A stretch of DNA of 64,000 bases, taken from the NCBI RefSeq assembly GCF_036347135.1, contig NZ_CP108938.1:4960001-5024000 (forward strand). Reading direction: 5' to 3'. This stretch comes from Streptomyces sp. NBC_00775. Its GTDB lineage: Bacteria > Actinomycetota > Actinomycetes > Streptomycetales > Streptomycetaceae. Positions 1 to 8,388 of this stretch are shown here, one piece after another (the stretch's first letter is position 1; each line of letters opens with the position of its first letter). A model generated the notes under the pieces. It did no database searches. It was not told the origin of the DNA and saw nothing but the letters and a program-made list of their open reading frames with translations. The position numbers were made by a program, and so were the translations under genes.

Positions 1-149
1 TAGAGCGCGGCCGCGAAGGCCACCGCCGCGAGAACTCCCACCGCGTACTCGGAGGTGACCATTCCCGCGTCCCTCCGCGCCGCCAGACCGAGCATCCACG
101 CCCGCATCCGTGCACGTCCCCGCACCACACTTCGTACCGTCCCGCTCAT
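1..149 (-). CDS. DUF4244 / Flp-pilin-like protein (5' part only; gene runs off the window)
   Basis: Only the first 49 codons are inside the window. They read MSGTVRSVVRGRARM and onward to a prepilin-like junction G|MVTSEYAVG near residues 29-38, followed by an Ala/Val-rich hydrophobic helix. A Gly before the cleavage point and a Glu at +5 are the marks of class III (Flp/Tad) prepilins processed by a TadV-type peptidase. In Streptomyces the DUF4244 pilin follows tadC, as here (68 bp after it). The product is expected to be the structural subunit handled by the TadA/B/C machine encoded just upstream. The rest of the gene, and any TadE/F-like partners, lie outside the window. Confidence 0.8.
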   Translation of the reverse strand, partial: MSGTVRSVVRGRARMRAWMLGLAARRDAGMVTSEYAVGVLAAVAFAAAL

Positions 150-216
150 TTCAACCCCCGTAAGGTTCAACCCTGTTGATCGCTTGTCGTGCACCACATG
201 CCGTCGCCGTCTCCCG

Positions 217-999
217 TCATCCGCCTCCTCCCGCCAGCAACCCGTCCGCCAGCCCGATCACCACGGGCAGTACGCCGATCGCGATGAAGGCGGGCAGAAA
301 ACACAGCCCCACGGGCGCGGTGACCATGACGGCCGCGCGACGTGCTCGCGCCGTCGCGGTGCGCCCCCACTCGGCGCGGGCCTCCGCGGCGAGCCGCCCG
401 ACCGGCACGGCCGCCGGTACGCCCGACTCGCCCGCCCGCTCCAGCAGCCGCGCCAACGCCCGCGCACCCGGTATCGACGCCAACCTCCGCCATGCCTCGG
501 CCGGTTCACCGCCGAGCCGCACCTCCGCCGCGCCCCGCGCCAGCCGCTCCCCCACCGGCCCGCCCAGGGCTTCGCCCACGGCCCGGGCCGCCACCACGGG
601 ACCCGCCCCGGCCGCGATACAGGCGGCCACCAGGTCGGCGGCGAGCGGGAGTTGCCGCGCGGCCCGCGCCGTGTCGTACTCCTCCACCGGCGCGGATCGC
701 CGCCTACGCCACAGCCAGACCCCGAACCCGGCCGCCGCCCCCACCAGAACCCCGGCAGGACCGCCGACCAGCACCCAGCCGGCCGACACCGCACCCGCCA
801 CCGGCAGCCACCGCCGCACCACGCTCCGGACCTCGAAGCGCCGTCGCTCCGAACGCGCCGTCTCCAAGGCCAGCAGTTCCGCCAGCCTTCTGCGCGCCTG
901 CCGCTCGCGCCGCACCGCGCCGAGCGACTGGACCAGCCACCCGAGCGCCAGCGCCCCGCACACCACCGCCCCCAGCCTGTGGACAACCTCGGCGCTCAT
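217..999 (-). CDS. tadC: Type II secretion F-family protein, TadC-like inner-membrane component
   Basis: 260 residues starting [10 protein letters not shown]. There are hydrophobic segments near residues 5-22, 50-80 and 225-255, and a central cytoplasmic T2SSF domain with the usual Ala-rich helices (PLAADLVAACIAAGAG, then EVRLGGEPAEAWRRL). TadC pairs with TadB as the membrane platform on which the TadA ATPase acts during pilus assembly. The ATG overlaps the stop of tadB (996-999), so translation is coupled. An exact TGTGGACAA (DnaA-box sequence) lies inside codons 5-8. Confidence 0.85.
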   Translation of the reverse strand: MSAEVVHRLGAVVCGALALGWLVQSLGAVRRERQARRRLAELLALETARSERRRFEVRSVVRRWLPVAGAVSAGWVLVGGPAGVLVGAAAGFGVWLWRRRRSAPVEEYDTARAARQLPLAADLVAACIAAGAGPVVAARAVGEALGGPVGERLARGAAEVRLGGEPAEAWRRLASIPGARALARLLERAGESGVPAAVPVGRLAAEARAEWGRTATARARRAAVMVTAPVGLCFLPAFIAIGVLPVVIGLADGLLAGGGG

Positions 1000-1871
1000 A
1001 CCGCCTCCGCTCCTCTCACGATCCGCAGCGCCCACCACAGCCCGATGCCCTCCAGCACCCCGCCGACCAGCAGACAGCCCAGGCCGGCGCCGGTGTGCAG
1101 CAGCACGTGCAGCGGATCGGCGCCCAGCGCGGTGCCGAGCAGCAGCCCCAGGACCGGCAGGCCCGCGAGCATCACCGCCGTGGACCGTGATCCGGCCAAC
1201 TGGGCGCGCAAATCGGCTCTTTGGTCTCGCTCCGCGCGCAACGCCCCCTCCAGCCGGTCGAGTCCCGCCGCCAGCCCGGCACCCCGGTCCACCGCCACGC
1301 GCCAGCACGCGGCGAGTCCCACCAGTCCGTCGGCCCCCGGCTGCCGTGCCGCGTCGGTGAGCGCGCCCGGCACATCGCCGCCGAACCGCGCCGCCGCGAG
1401 CACCACCGCCTGTGCCTCGCCGAGCCCGCCCGAGTCGCGCGCGGCCCTGCGCAGCGCCTCGCCGGGCTGCCGACCGGCCCGCACCTCCCCGGCCAGGGCT
1501 CCGCACAGGGCGATCACCGCATCGCCCCGGCGCTCCCGTCCGCGCCGCGCCTCTCCGGCCCGCCGCACCCGCCCGAACAGCGGCACTCCCGCCACCCCTA
1601 GGAGCAGCGGCACCACGGACGCGCCCAGCAGCGCGATCACCAACCCGGCGACCACAGACCACCCTTCGGCCCGCAGCCGCCCGCGCACCCGCCGCCAGCC
1701 GACGAGCGCCCGCTCCCACGACGGCGGTCCGTTCGCCTTCACCCCGCCGCCCGCGCACAGCAACCGCGCCCTGCGTACCCCCGAATCCCAGCCGCCCATC
1801 CACCAGGCGGCCATCCCGGCACACACCACGGCCGCCCCCACCGGCACCTGAGACATCTCACCGATCGCCAT
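996..1871 (-). CDS. tadB: Type II secretion F-family protein, TadB-like inner-membrane component
   Basis: 291 residues. Membrane segments occur near the N-terminus ([14 protein letters not shown]), at about residues 72-95, and in a C-terminal pair ([19 protein letters not shown] and a following helix). The cytoplasmic T2SSF domain between them carries [17 protein letters not shown]. The start at 1871 is chosen because GGGGAG lies 4 nt upstream; in-frame ATGs at 1889 and 1856 are also possible. It sits 36 bp after tadA and overlaps tadC by ATGA. Role by family: polytopic platform protein of the Tad/Flp secretion machine, working with TadA and TadC. Confidence 0.85.
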   Translation of the reverse strand: MAIGEMSQVPVGAAVVCAGMAAWWMGGWDSGVRRARLLCAGGGVKANGPPSWERALVGWRRVRGRLRAEGWSVVAGLVIALLGASVVPLLLGVAGVPLFGRVRRAGEARRGRERRGDAVIALCGALAGEVRAGRQPGEALRRAARDSGGLGEAQAVVLAAARFGGDVPGALTDAARQPGADGLVGLAACWRVAVDRGAGLAAGLDRLEGALRAERDQRADLRAQLAGSRSTAVMLAGLPVLGLLLGTALGADPLHVLLHTGAGLGCLLVGGVLEGIGLWWALRIVRGAEAV

Positions 1872-1907
1872 GCCACTCCCCGTTTCCATCCCGCCGTCCG
1901 ATCCCCG

Positions 1908-3164
1908 TCACAGCCCCCGGCCCCCCTCGGTCCCGTCCCGAAGCAGCCCCCGCAGCCGCTCCCACCCCCGCTCGTACGCGAAGGCCTCGGCGCCCCATCG
2001 CAACGCCGGCACCGTGAACACGAGCCCCGACGGATCGCGCTCCAGCACGTGCACCTCGGCGATCCGCCGCCGCCCCGCCCGGTCGCGTACGAGATGCAGG
2101 ACCACGGACAACGCCGCCGCCAACTGGCTGTGCAGGGCGGCCCGGTCGAGCCCGGCGGCGGTGCCCAGTGCCTCCAGGCGGGCCGGGACCTGTGCTGCCG
2201 CGTTCGCGTGCACCGTGCCGCAGCCGCCCTCATGGCCGGTGTTCAGCGCGGCCAGCAGGGACACGACCTCGGGCCCGCGCACCTCGCCGACGACCAGCCG
2301 GTCCGGTCTCATCCGCAGGGCCTGACGGACAAGGTCCTGCAACGCGACCAGCCCGACTCCCTCCTGGTTGGCCGGGCGCCCCTCCAGGCGCACCACATGG
2401 GGATGGTCCGGCCGCAGTTCCGCCGAGTCCTCGGCGAGCACGATCCGCTCCCCGGGACCGACCAGGCCCAGCAGCGCACTCAGCAGCGTCGTCTTGCCGG
2501 AGCCCGTGCCCCCGCTGATCAGGAAGGACAGCCGGGCGTCCAGCAGGGCTCGCAGCACCCGGTCCCCTCCCGGCGGCACCGTCCCCGCCGCCACCAACTC
2601 GTCGAGCGTGAACGCACGCGGCCGTACGACCCTCAGCGACAGACAGGTGGAGCCGACGGCGACCGGGGGCAGCACCGCGTGCAGGCGTGTCCCGTCCGGA
2701 AGCCGAGCGTCCACCCAGGGGCGGGCGTCGTCGAGCCGTCGTCCGGCCACGGCGGCGAGGCGCTGCGCGAGGCGTCGTACGGCTGCCGCGTCCGGAAAGG
2801 AGACGGCCGTCAGCTCCAGGCCACCGCCCCGGTCCACCCACACCCGGTCCGGCGCGGACACCAGCACATCGGTCACGCAAGGGTCGGCGAGCAGCGGTTC
2901 CAGCGGGCCGCTGCCGACCAGCTCGGAGCGCAACCGCTCGGCCGCGCCGAGGACTTCGGCGTCCCCGAGCACACGCCCCTGCTCGCGCAACGCCTGCGCC
3001 ACGCGCGCGGGGGTCGGTTCGGAGCCGCTCTCGGCGAGCCATTGCCGTACGCCGTCCAGCAGTCCGGTCGGCCCGTCCGGCGTACCCGCGTGCGCGTCCC
3101 ACGAACCTGTACGTCCTTCCAGCCCCGCGCCGCAGTCCGTCCCCGTGGCGGGATCCCAGCTCAT
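1908..3164 (-). CDS. tadA: TadA/CpaF-family secretion ATPase
   Basis: 418 residues, typical for TadA/CpaF. The N-terminal domain (residues 35-190) contains [17 protein letters not shown]. The ATPase core has Walker [10 protein letters not shown] at about 218-226, an acidic [10 protein letters not shown] box near 243-252, Walker B-like VVGEVRGPE at 291-299, and the His-box region [13 protein letters not shown]. It powers pilin assembly in the Tad system from the cytoplasmic face of the membrane. Its ATG overlaps the stop of the upstream ssd-like gene (3161-3164), so the operon is ssd-tadA-tadB-tadC-pilin on the minus strand. Confidence 0.93.
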   Translation of the reverse strand: MSWDPATGTDCGAGLEGRTGSWDAHAGTPDGPTGLLDGVRQWLAESGSEPTPARVAQALREQGRVLGDAEVLGAAERLRSELVGSGPLEPLLADPCVTDVLVSAPDRVWVDRGGGLELTAVSFPDAAAVRRLAQRLAAVAGRRLDDARPWVDARLPDGTRLHAVLPPVAVGSTCLSLRVVRPRAFTLDELVAAGTVPPGGDRVLRALLDARLSFLISGGTGSGKTTLLSALLGLVGPGERIVLAEDSAELRPDHPHVVRLEGRPANQEGVGLVALQDLVRQALRMRPDRLVVGEVRGPEVVSLLAALNTGHEGGCGTVHANAAAQVPARLEALGTAAGLDRAALHSQLAAALSVVLHLVRDRAGRRRIAEVHVLERDPSGLVFTVPALRWGAEAFAYERGWERLRGLLRDGTEGGRGL

Positions 3165-4255
3165 ACGCCCCCGCCTTCCACCGGGACCCGGTCCCAGAAC
3201 GCCGCGCAGAACCGGGCGAGCGGCCCCCGCACCGCTCCTCCGGGCGGTGAGCCACCGTCCAACGGCGGGTGTTCGGCGGGCACTTCGCCCACCAGGGGCA
3301 GCCCGAGCAGGCGGGCCACCTCGCGGTCGTCGAGTCCTGGTGCGTAGGGGCCGCGTACCGCGACCCGGAGATCGCGCAGGACCATGCCGACCGCGGACGC
3401 CACGCGTCCGGCCGCCGCGATCGAGCGCAGGTCGGCGGGGACCACCAGGAGTCCGAGGTCGAGCTGGGCGAGGGCCTCGGCGACGCCTTCGTCGATGCGG
3501 CGGGGCAGGTCCACGACCACCGCGCCGCCACGTCGTCTGGCGGCGGCCAGGACCGCTCGTACGGCTTGCGGGGGAATGGTGACCGAGTCACCGCGATCCC
3601 AGCTCAGGACCCGCAGCGCGTGCAGTTCGGGCAGGGACTCCTCCAGGGCGCCGCCGCCGACCCGGCCGCGGGATGCGGCGAACGCCGGCCAGCGCAGGCC
3701 TTCGGCAGCCTCTCCGCCGAGGAGTACGTCGAGTCCGCCACCCAGCGGATCCGCGTCCACGAGCAGGGTGCGCCGCCCCTCGCGCGCCGAGGTGACGGCG
3801 AGCGCGCAGGCCAGCGTGGAGGCTCCGGACCCGCCACGGCCGCCGAGCACGCCGACGGTGAGGGCGGGCCTGCCGACCCCTTCGGCCACGTCGGCGATGC
3901 GGTCGACCAGCCATTGCTCGCCGTCGGGCAGCATCAGGACATGGTCGGCACCGATCTCGACGGCCCGCCGCCAGACGCCGGAATCGTCCTGATCCCGGCC
4001 GACCAGCACCACTCCGCGTCGGCGCGCGGCTCCGCGCACACGGCGCGCGGCATCGTCGCCGACCAGTACGAGAGGTGCGGCCTCCCAGCTGCCCCTGCGC
4101 TCCGGCACCCCGTGGTGGACCTCTGGCCTGGCGCCCGCCGCGGCGCACAGGCGCAGCAGGTCGTCCAGCAGTTCGGCGTCCTCCGTGACGATCAATGGTC
4201 CGCCCTGCCGCCCCTCGGCGGCGGGCGGCCGGTCATGTGTGATGGCTCCCGCCAC
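3161..4255 (-). CDS. ssd: Septum-site-determining-like protein (Ssd/CpaE family, MinD-fold)
   Basis: 364 residues from a GTG at 4255 (VAGAITHDRPP), with AAGGGG/GGAG 5-14 nt upstream. The frame stays open to 4393, but that stretch looks non-coding. An N-terminal receiver-like region (LIVTEDAELLDDLL) is followed by a ParA/MinD-type domain, VGVLGGRGGSGASTLACALA, whose Walker A-like loop ends GASTL in place of the usual GKTT, and by LLVDADPLGGGLDVLLG. Ssd/CpaE proteins localise Tad assembly, and in mycobacteria they affect septum placement. The ATGA overlap with tadA supports a role in positioning the Tad machine. The altered P-loop suggests weak or no ATP hydrolysis. Confidence 0.85.
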   Translation of the reverse strand: MAGAITHDRPPAAEGRQGGPLIVTEDAELLDDLLRLCAAAGARPEVHHGVPERRGSWEAAPLVLVGDDAARRVRGAARRRGVVLVGRDQDDSGVWRRAVEIGADHVLMLPDGEQWLVDRIADVAEGVGRPALTVGVLGGRGGSGASTLACALAVTSAREGRRTLLVDADPLGGGLDVLLGGEAAEGLRWPAFAASRGRVGGGALEESLPELHALRVLSWDRGDSVTIPPQAVRAVLAAARRRGGAVVVDLPRRIDEGVAEALAQLDLGLLVVPADLRSIAAAGRVASAVGMVLRDLRVAVRGPYAPGLDDREVARLLGLPLVGEVPAEHPPLDGGSPPGGAVRGPLARFCAAFWDRVPVEGGGV

Positions 4256-4496
4256 GATCTCCAGCCCCCTTCGCTGCTTCCTGCGCGGGGCCCGCAGGAT
4301 CCTCTGCGGACCCGCGATTCCCGCTCGTGTGAAGAACCGGCAACCGGCCTCCATATGAACGGCCGATACGAACCGGCCAAACGCGCTCGACAAACGGAAC
4401 CGGCCATGAACTTGCCGCGAGGAACTCGCCGCGAGCGGAGCGCGCTGGAATCACGGTGCAGCGAACCCGGAAATCGTGTGGATCTTGGTCGATAAC

Positions 4497-4505
4497 TGTG
4501 GACAA
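4497..4505 (-). promoter_or_regulatory. DnaA-box-like site (TTGTCCACA on minus strand)
   Basis: Exact match to TTGTCCACA, the preferred DnaA box of Streptomyces oriC. It lies about 245 bp upstream of the ssd start. Other exact copies of this or of TTATCCACA occur at 978-986, 28698-28706, 36050-36058 and 56641-56649. Whether DnaA binds here is not known from sequence. Confidence 0.4.
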
Positions 4506-4681
4506 CTGAGTGGTTGTGAATATCGCCTTCACTCATACCGGTGGCCCCTGTGCGACTTCCGCAGAGCAGCCCTACGGCTACACACAGTGACGGATCATGG
4601 GCATGCGAAGAAGGCGGCCACAGCAGTGACGAGAAGGCCCCGAGGCCGCGCAAGAGCGGTGAAAAACCCATCCGGACATGC

Positions 4682-4716
4682 GACGACCCCCGCCGGGGGG
4701 GAGAGCGGGGGTCGTC
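4682..4716 (+). terminator. GC-rich hairpin (12-bp perfect stem), possible attenuator
   Basis: GACGACCCCCGC (4682-4693) and GCGGGGGTCGTC (4705-4716) are perfect inverted repeats with an 11-nt loop. There is no U-tract. The hairpin lies inside a short ORF that starts ATG CGA CGA CCC CCG at 4678 and ends TAG at 4756-4758, about 107 bp before the HAD gene. A leader-peptide or attenuator role upstream of the HAD gene is inference. Confidence 0.4.
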
Positions 4717-4864
4717 CCCACGGTCCGACTCGGGGGGGGAGGAGCCAGACCGGGTTAGCACGGTCGCGAACGATCCGTGACTTCCATGGTGTACCCGAGA
4801 GCCCTCTCAGGCAAACCCACACGCCCCACACTAGCCCGAATGGTGTCCGCCTATGCTCGGGCAC

Positions 4865-5686
4865 GTGGAAAACCACTCCTTGCCTCGCACAGCAGCCTTC
4901 TTTGACCTGGACAAGACGGTCATTGCGAAGTCGAGCACGCTCACGTTCAGCAAGTCGTTCTACCAAGGCGGGCTGATCAACCGCAGGGCCGCCTTGCGTA
5001 CCGCATATGCCCAGTTCGTGTTCCTGGCGGGCGGCGCCGACCATGACCAGATGGAGCGGATGCGCAAGTACCTGTCCGCGATGTGCCGCGGCTGGAACGT
5101 CCAGCAGGTCAAGGAGATCGTCGCCGAGACGCTGCACGATCTGATCGACCCGATCATCTACGACGAGGCCGCATCCCTCATCGAGGAGCACCACACCGCC
5201 GGGCGCGACGTCGTGATCGTGTCCACGTCCGGAGCCGAGGTGGTCGAGCCGATCGGCGAACTGCTCGGCGCGGACCGCGTGGTGGCGACCCGCATGATCG
5301 TGGGCGAGGACGGCTGCTTCACGGGCGAAGTGGAGTACTACGCGTACGGACCGACGAAAGCGGAAGCGATCAAGGAGCTGGCCGCGTCCGAGGGGTACGA
5401 CCTGTCGCGCTGCTATGCCTACAGCGACTCGGCGACCGACGTCCCGATGCTGGAGTCCGTCGGGTACCCCCACGCGGTGAATCCGGACCGCGCGCTGCGC
5501 CGCGAGGCACTCGCCCGCTCGTGGCCGATTCTGGACTTCCACCGCCCGGTCCGGCTCAAGCAGCGGCTGCCCACACTGTCGGTACCGCCCCGTCCGGCGC
5601 TAGTCGCGGCGGCCGCGATAGGGGCGGCGGCGGCCACGGCGGGGCTCGTCTGGTACGCGAGTCGGCGGCGCGCGACGGTGATCTGA
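4865..5686 (+). CDS. HAD-IB family phosphatase with C-terminal membrane anchor
   Basis: 273 residues from GTG 4865 (VENHSLPRTAAF). An in-frame ATG at 4853 lies within TATGCT, which looks like a -10 box exactly 7 nt before the GTG, so a leaderless start is preferred. HAD motifs are FFDLDKTVI (nucleophile Asp and acid/base Asp, about residues 13-21), VVIVSTSGAE (motif II Ser/Thr), a conserved Lys in YGPTKAEAI, and YAYSDSATDVPML (motif IV acidic pair). The overall architecture is SerB/CicA-like. A C-terminal hydrophobic helix (VAAAAIGAAAATAGLVWYA) probably tethers it to the membrane. The substrate is unknown. Orthologues in Streptomyces carry a morphological-differentiation label. Confidence 0.85.
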   Translation: MENHSLPRTAAFFDLDKTVIAKSSTLTFSKSFYQGGLINRRAALRTAYAQFVFLAGGADHDQMERMRKYLSAMCRGWNVQQVKEIVAETLHDLIDPIIYDEAASLIEEHHTAGRDVVIVSTSGAEVVEPIGELLGADRVVATRMIVGEDGCFTGEVEYYAYGPTKAEAIKELAASEGYDLSRCYAYSDSATDVPMLESVGYPHAVNPDRALRREALARSWPILDFHRPVRLKQRLPTLSVPPRPALVAAAAIGAAAATAGLVWYASRRRATVI

Positions 5687-5742
5687 TCACGTCACACCTG
5701 CGCGTGCGGCGCACTCCCGCCCGGTTGGTTCACGTTTGAACC

Positions 5743-5998
5743 TAAAAGTAAAGAAGTGCAGTCAGGGGTTCCGCTTCCTCCGGACCTGGAGTACAAAGAA
5801 GTTAACGGCCCGCGAGACCAAGGACATCCGAGAGGATCACCTTTAACCGCAACCAAGGCCCCACGGACCGCGCATGAACACTGGGCACCCACGCGACGTC
5901 GACCCGTCGATTACGGGCCAGCCGCACCAGGTTACGGGCAGCAGTTCCCGACCTGATGGGCAAATTTCGAGGACGCTTGGTAACGCGGTGAGCATGCC
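5743..5998 (+). ncRNA. Candidate 6S-like small RNA (scr3559-type) in a 415-bp gene-free region
   Basis: The interval 5687-6101 has no plausible protein gene but is full of secondary structure. It starts with a palindrome GGTTCA-CGTT-TGAACC (5727-5742). Complementary ACCTGG (5784-5789) and CCAGGT (5927-5932) could close a long irregular stem. A smaller hairpin occurs at 5929-5955. Two strong hairpins close the region at 6000-6027 and 6049-6076. In S. coelicolor the 6S-like RNA scr3559 has been described between the neighbours of the equivalent genes. This assignment rests on that remembered synteny plus structure, and the ends are approximate. The strand is inferred from the U-rich terminator. 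Confidence 0.42.
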
Positions 5999-5999
5999 A

Positions 6000-6027
6000 G
6001 CGGCGGTACGAGACCTCGTACCGCCGC
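6000..6027 (+). terminator. 11-bp perfect-stem hairpin
   Basis: GCGGCGGTACG (6000-6010) pairs with CGTACCGCCGC (6017-6027) around a 6-nt loop AGACCT. It lies directly before a second hairpin and is either the 3' stem of the upstream RNA or the first half of a tandem terminator. Confidence 0.6.
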
Positions 6028-6048
6028 AACCCTGTTCAGGGAGTTTTC

Positions 6049-6076
6049 CGCCCTCTTAGTAGAGGGCGATTTTCTT
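6049..6076 (+). terminator. Rho-independent terminator with U-tract
   Basis: CGCCCTCT (6049-6056), loop TAGT and AGAGGGCG (6061-6068), followed by ATTTTCTT. This is an unusually classical intrinsic terminator for Streptomyces. It points to a defined short transcript ending here on the plus strand, and supports the small-RNA call upstream. Confidence 0.75.
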
Positions 6077-6101
6077 GTGGGGGGGGCGATTTGCGAGCCC
6101 C

Positions 6102-6926
6102 TTACGCCGCCCCGCGCTGAAGCGCCTCGCAGACGGCCGCCGACTCCCTGGCCCCCAGCTCAACCGCCTTGCCGCAGTGGGCGATCCAGGCCGCCATGCC
6201 CTCCGGAGTACCGGAGGCATAGCCCTCCAGGGCAGCCACGTAGGCCGCGCGGCCGAGTTCGGCGTGACCGACCTCCGCCGGGCAGATGGACTTCGGGTCG
6301 AGTCCACTGCCGATGAGAACAATGCGCTCGGCCGCGCGCGCGACCAGGCCGTTGTGGGAGCCGAAGGGGCGCAGGGCGAGCAGTTCGCCGTGGACGACGG
6401 CCGCCGTCACCAGCGCGGGGGCCGAACCTCCCGCGATGATCAGCTGCGAGAGGCCCTCAAGACGGCCGGCCACCTCGTTCGCGTCCGGCAGGGGCAGCTC
6501 GACGAGGGGCTCGTCGACCGGTTCGCCGTTCAGCCGCGGCCGGCCGACCTCGTCGCCCTTGTCCGCGGCTGCCACCAGATGCAGCCGGGCCAGTACCCGA
6601 AGCGGCGACTGCCGCCAGATGGAGAGGAGTTGGCCCGCCTCCGCAGTCAGCCGCAGGGCCGCGCCGACCGTACGGGCCTCGTCGTCGCCGCTGAAATCGG
6701 TGCGGCGGCGCACCTCTTCGAGGGCCCAGTCGGCACCGGACAGCGCCGCGGAACCGCGTGCGCCGCGCAGCGCCGCCTCGGACGTGATCTCGTTGCTCCG
6801 GCGCCGCATGATCCGGTGGCCGTAGACCCGGTCCACGGCCTTGCGGACGGACTCCACGGATTCGGCCACTCCGGGAAGCGAACCCAGGGCCGCGAGCGGA
6901 TCGGCGGTCGCGCCTGTCGTACTCAT
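6102..6926 (-). CDS. Fic/DOC-like protein with degenerate active-site motif (annotated 'oxidoreductase' in relatives)
   Basis: 274 residues from ATG 6926 (MSTTGATADPL). TAGTGT lies 7 nt upstream, so it may be leaderless. An all-helical protein. Residues around 188-215 read VHGELLALRPFGSHNGLVAR, which lines up with the Fic pattern HPFxxGNGRxxR. The catalytic His is replaced by Arg and the Gly-Asn-Gly loop is altered, so AMP transfer is doubtful. No Rossmann motif is visible to support the traditional oxidoreductase label. It is divergent from the ParA-like gene, starting 101 bp away. Function unknown. Confidence 0.7.
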   Translation of the reverse strand: MSTTGATADPLAALGSLPGVAESVESVRKAVDRVYGHRIMRRRSNEITSEAALRGARGSAALSGADWALEEVRRRTDFSGDDEARTVGAALRLTAEAGQLLSIWRQSPLRVLARLHLVAAADKGDEVGRPRLNGEPVDEPLVELPLPDANEVAGRLEGLSQLIIAGGSAPALVTAAVVHGELLALRPFGSHNGLVARAAERIVLIGSGLDPKSICPAEVGHAELGRAAYVAALEGYASGTPEGMAAWIAHCGKAVELGARESAAVCEALQRGAA

Positions 6927-7027
6927 GAGTACGACACTACGCACCCCTACGGCCCACCCCACGAAGGAGTGGTCTTCTTCACGTAAGCAGGGCACCCAGA
7001 GCAATCATCCCACTACTCTTGGTGAAC

Positions 7028-8020
7028 ATGAAAATTGCTTTCGTCGGAAAGGGCGGCAGCGGCAAGACGACCCTGTCCTCCCTCTTCATCCGCCACCTCG
7101 CCGCCTCGGGGGCGCCGGTCGTCGCGGTGGACGCCGACATCAACCAGCACCTGGGGGCCGCGCTCGGCCTCGACGAGGCGGAGGCCGCCGGACTGCCCGC
7201 GATGGGCGAGCGGCTGCCGCTGATCAAGGACTACCTGCGCGGCTCCAACCCGCGTATCGCGTCCACCGAGACGATGATCAAGACAACGCCGCCCGGCGAG
7301 GGGTCACGGCTGCTGCGGGTGCGCGAGAACAATCCGGTGTACGACGCCTGCGCGTGGCCGGTGGAACTCGACGGGGGCGCCATCCGTTTGATGGTCACCG
7401 GCCCGTTCACCGAGGCCGACTTGGGAGTGGCGTGCTACCACTCCAAGACCGGTGCAGTGGAGCTCTGCCTGAACCATCTCGTCGACGGCCAGAGCGAGTA
7501 CGTCGTCGTCGACATGACGGCGGGCTCCGACTCCTTCGCGTCCGGCTTGTTCACCCGCTTCGACATCACGTTCCTCGTCGCCGAGCCGACCCGGAAGGGA
7601 GTCTCCGTCTATCGGCAGTACAAGGAGTACGCCCGCGACTTCGGCGTCGTCCTGAAGGTCGTCGGCAACAAGGTGCAGGGCCAGGACGACATCGACTTCC
7701 TGCGCACCGAAGTCGGTGACGACCTCCTGGTCACCGTCGGGCACTCCGACTGGGTGCGCGCCATGGAGAAAGGCCGCCCGCCCCGGTTCGAACTCCTTGA
7801 GCAGCCCAACCGCCGCTCCCTGCGCACCTTGCAGACCGCCGCCGACGCCACGTACGAACTGCGTGACTGGGAGCGTTACACGCGCCAGATGGTGCACTTC
7901 CACCTGAAGAACGCGAGCAGTTGGGGCAACGAGAAGACCGGGGCGGACCTGGCCGCGCAGGTCGACCCCGGCTTCGTCCTCGATGAGCGCTGCGCAACGG
8001 CTACCGCTCAGCTGACTTGA
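7028..8020 (+). CDS. ParA/CooC-like P-loop ATPase, C-terminus altered by tandem duplication
   Basis: 330 residues from ATG 7028 (MKIAFVGKGGSGKTTLSSL); GTG and TTG at 7022 and 7019 are in frame. Walker A is GKGGSGKTT at residues 7-15, the switch region is VVAVDADINQHLG (33-45), and VVVDMTAGSD is the Walker B-like strand. It resembles CooC/NifH-type maturation or partition ATPases. TACTCT 8 nt upstream suggests a leaderless start. The last residues (VLDERCATATAQLT) are not the ancestral end. The third copy of a 178-bp repeat downstream encodes ALGHGLVATA followed by TGA in the expected frame, so the original C-terminus has been displaced. The core domain is intact and the protein is probably functional. 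Confidence 0.85.
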   Translation: MKIAFVGKGGSGKTTLSSLFIRHLAASGAPVVAVDADINQHLGAALGLDEAEAAGLPAMGERLPLIKDYLRGSNPRIASTETMIKTTPPGEGSRLLRVRENNPVYDACAWPVELDGGAIRLMVTGPFTEADLGVACYHSKTGAVELCLNHLVDGQSEYVVVDMTAGSDSFASGLFTRFDITFLVAEPTRKGVSVYRQYKEYARDFGVVLKVVGNKVQGQDDIDFLRTEVGDDLLVTVGHSDWVRAMEKGRPPRFELLEQPNRRSLRTLQTAADATYELRDWERYTRQMVHFHLKNASSWGNEKTGADLAAQVDPGFVLDERCATATAQLT

Positions 8021-8338
8021 GCGCCCCGACGCGACGCGACACCCGCCGACGGACGGAGTCCGACGCAGCTCCCCGAAGCCCGCGAAGCGGTGCGAGGGGT
8101 GCAAAGAAGAGAGGTCCGGGGCGGACCTGGCCGCGCAGGTCGACCCCGGCTTCGTCCTCGATGAGCGCTGCACAACGGCTACCGCTCAGCTGACTTGAGC
8201 GCCCCGACGCGACGCGACACCCGCCGACGGACGGAGTCCGACGCAGCTCCCCGAAGCCCGCGAAGCGGTGCGAGGGGTGCAAAGAAGAGAGGTCCGGGGC
8301 GGACCTGGCCGCGCAGGTCGACCCCGGCTTCGCCCTCG
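7938..8338. repeat. 178-bp tandem repeat, 2.2 copies, covering the 3' end of the ParA-like gene
   Basis: The sequence GCGGACCTGGCCGCGCAGG recurs at 7943, 8121 and 8299, exactly 178 bp apart. Copies 1 and 2 differ at one base (G7994 versus A8172). The third copy matches for 40 bp to 8338 and then reads into the ancestral gene end (stop within 8360-8364). Because 178 is not a multiple of 3, the first copy changes the C-terminus of the upstream ATPase. The near identity implies a recent event. Confidence 0.95.
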
Positions 8339-8388
8339 GTCACGGCCTGGTGGCTACGGCATGAGCGACCGGCCCGGCCCGACAGCCG

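Larger units (their letters stand above)
4256..4864. other. 609-bp intergenic region between the divergent Tad operon and HAD gene
   Basis: No convincing protein gene. It should hold the divergent promoters. Visible elements are an exact DnaA-box sequence (4497-4505), a 12-bp perfect stem hairpin (4682-4716) inside a possible 26-codon leader ORF (4678-4758), and a TATGCT -10-like box at 4852-4857 before the HAD gene. The stretch 4490-4620 is noticeably less GC-rich than its surroundings. Confidence 0.6.

Noticed and set aside
55..1851. Long plus-strand open frames opposite the tad genes, e.g. 55-1851 (598 codons) and 2368-3582
   Set aside because: Arg/Pro/Ala-rich mirror frames of high-GC coding DNA; no ribosome site, no domain, and the minus-strand frames have clear Tad motifs.
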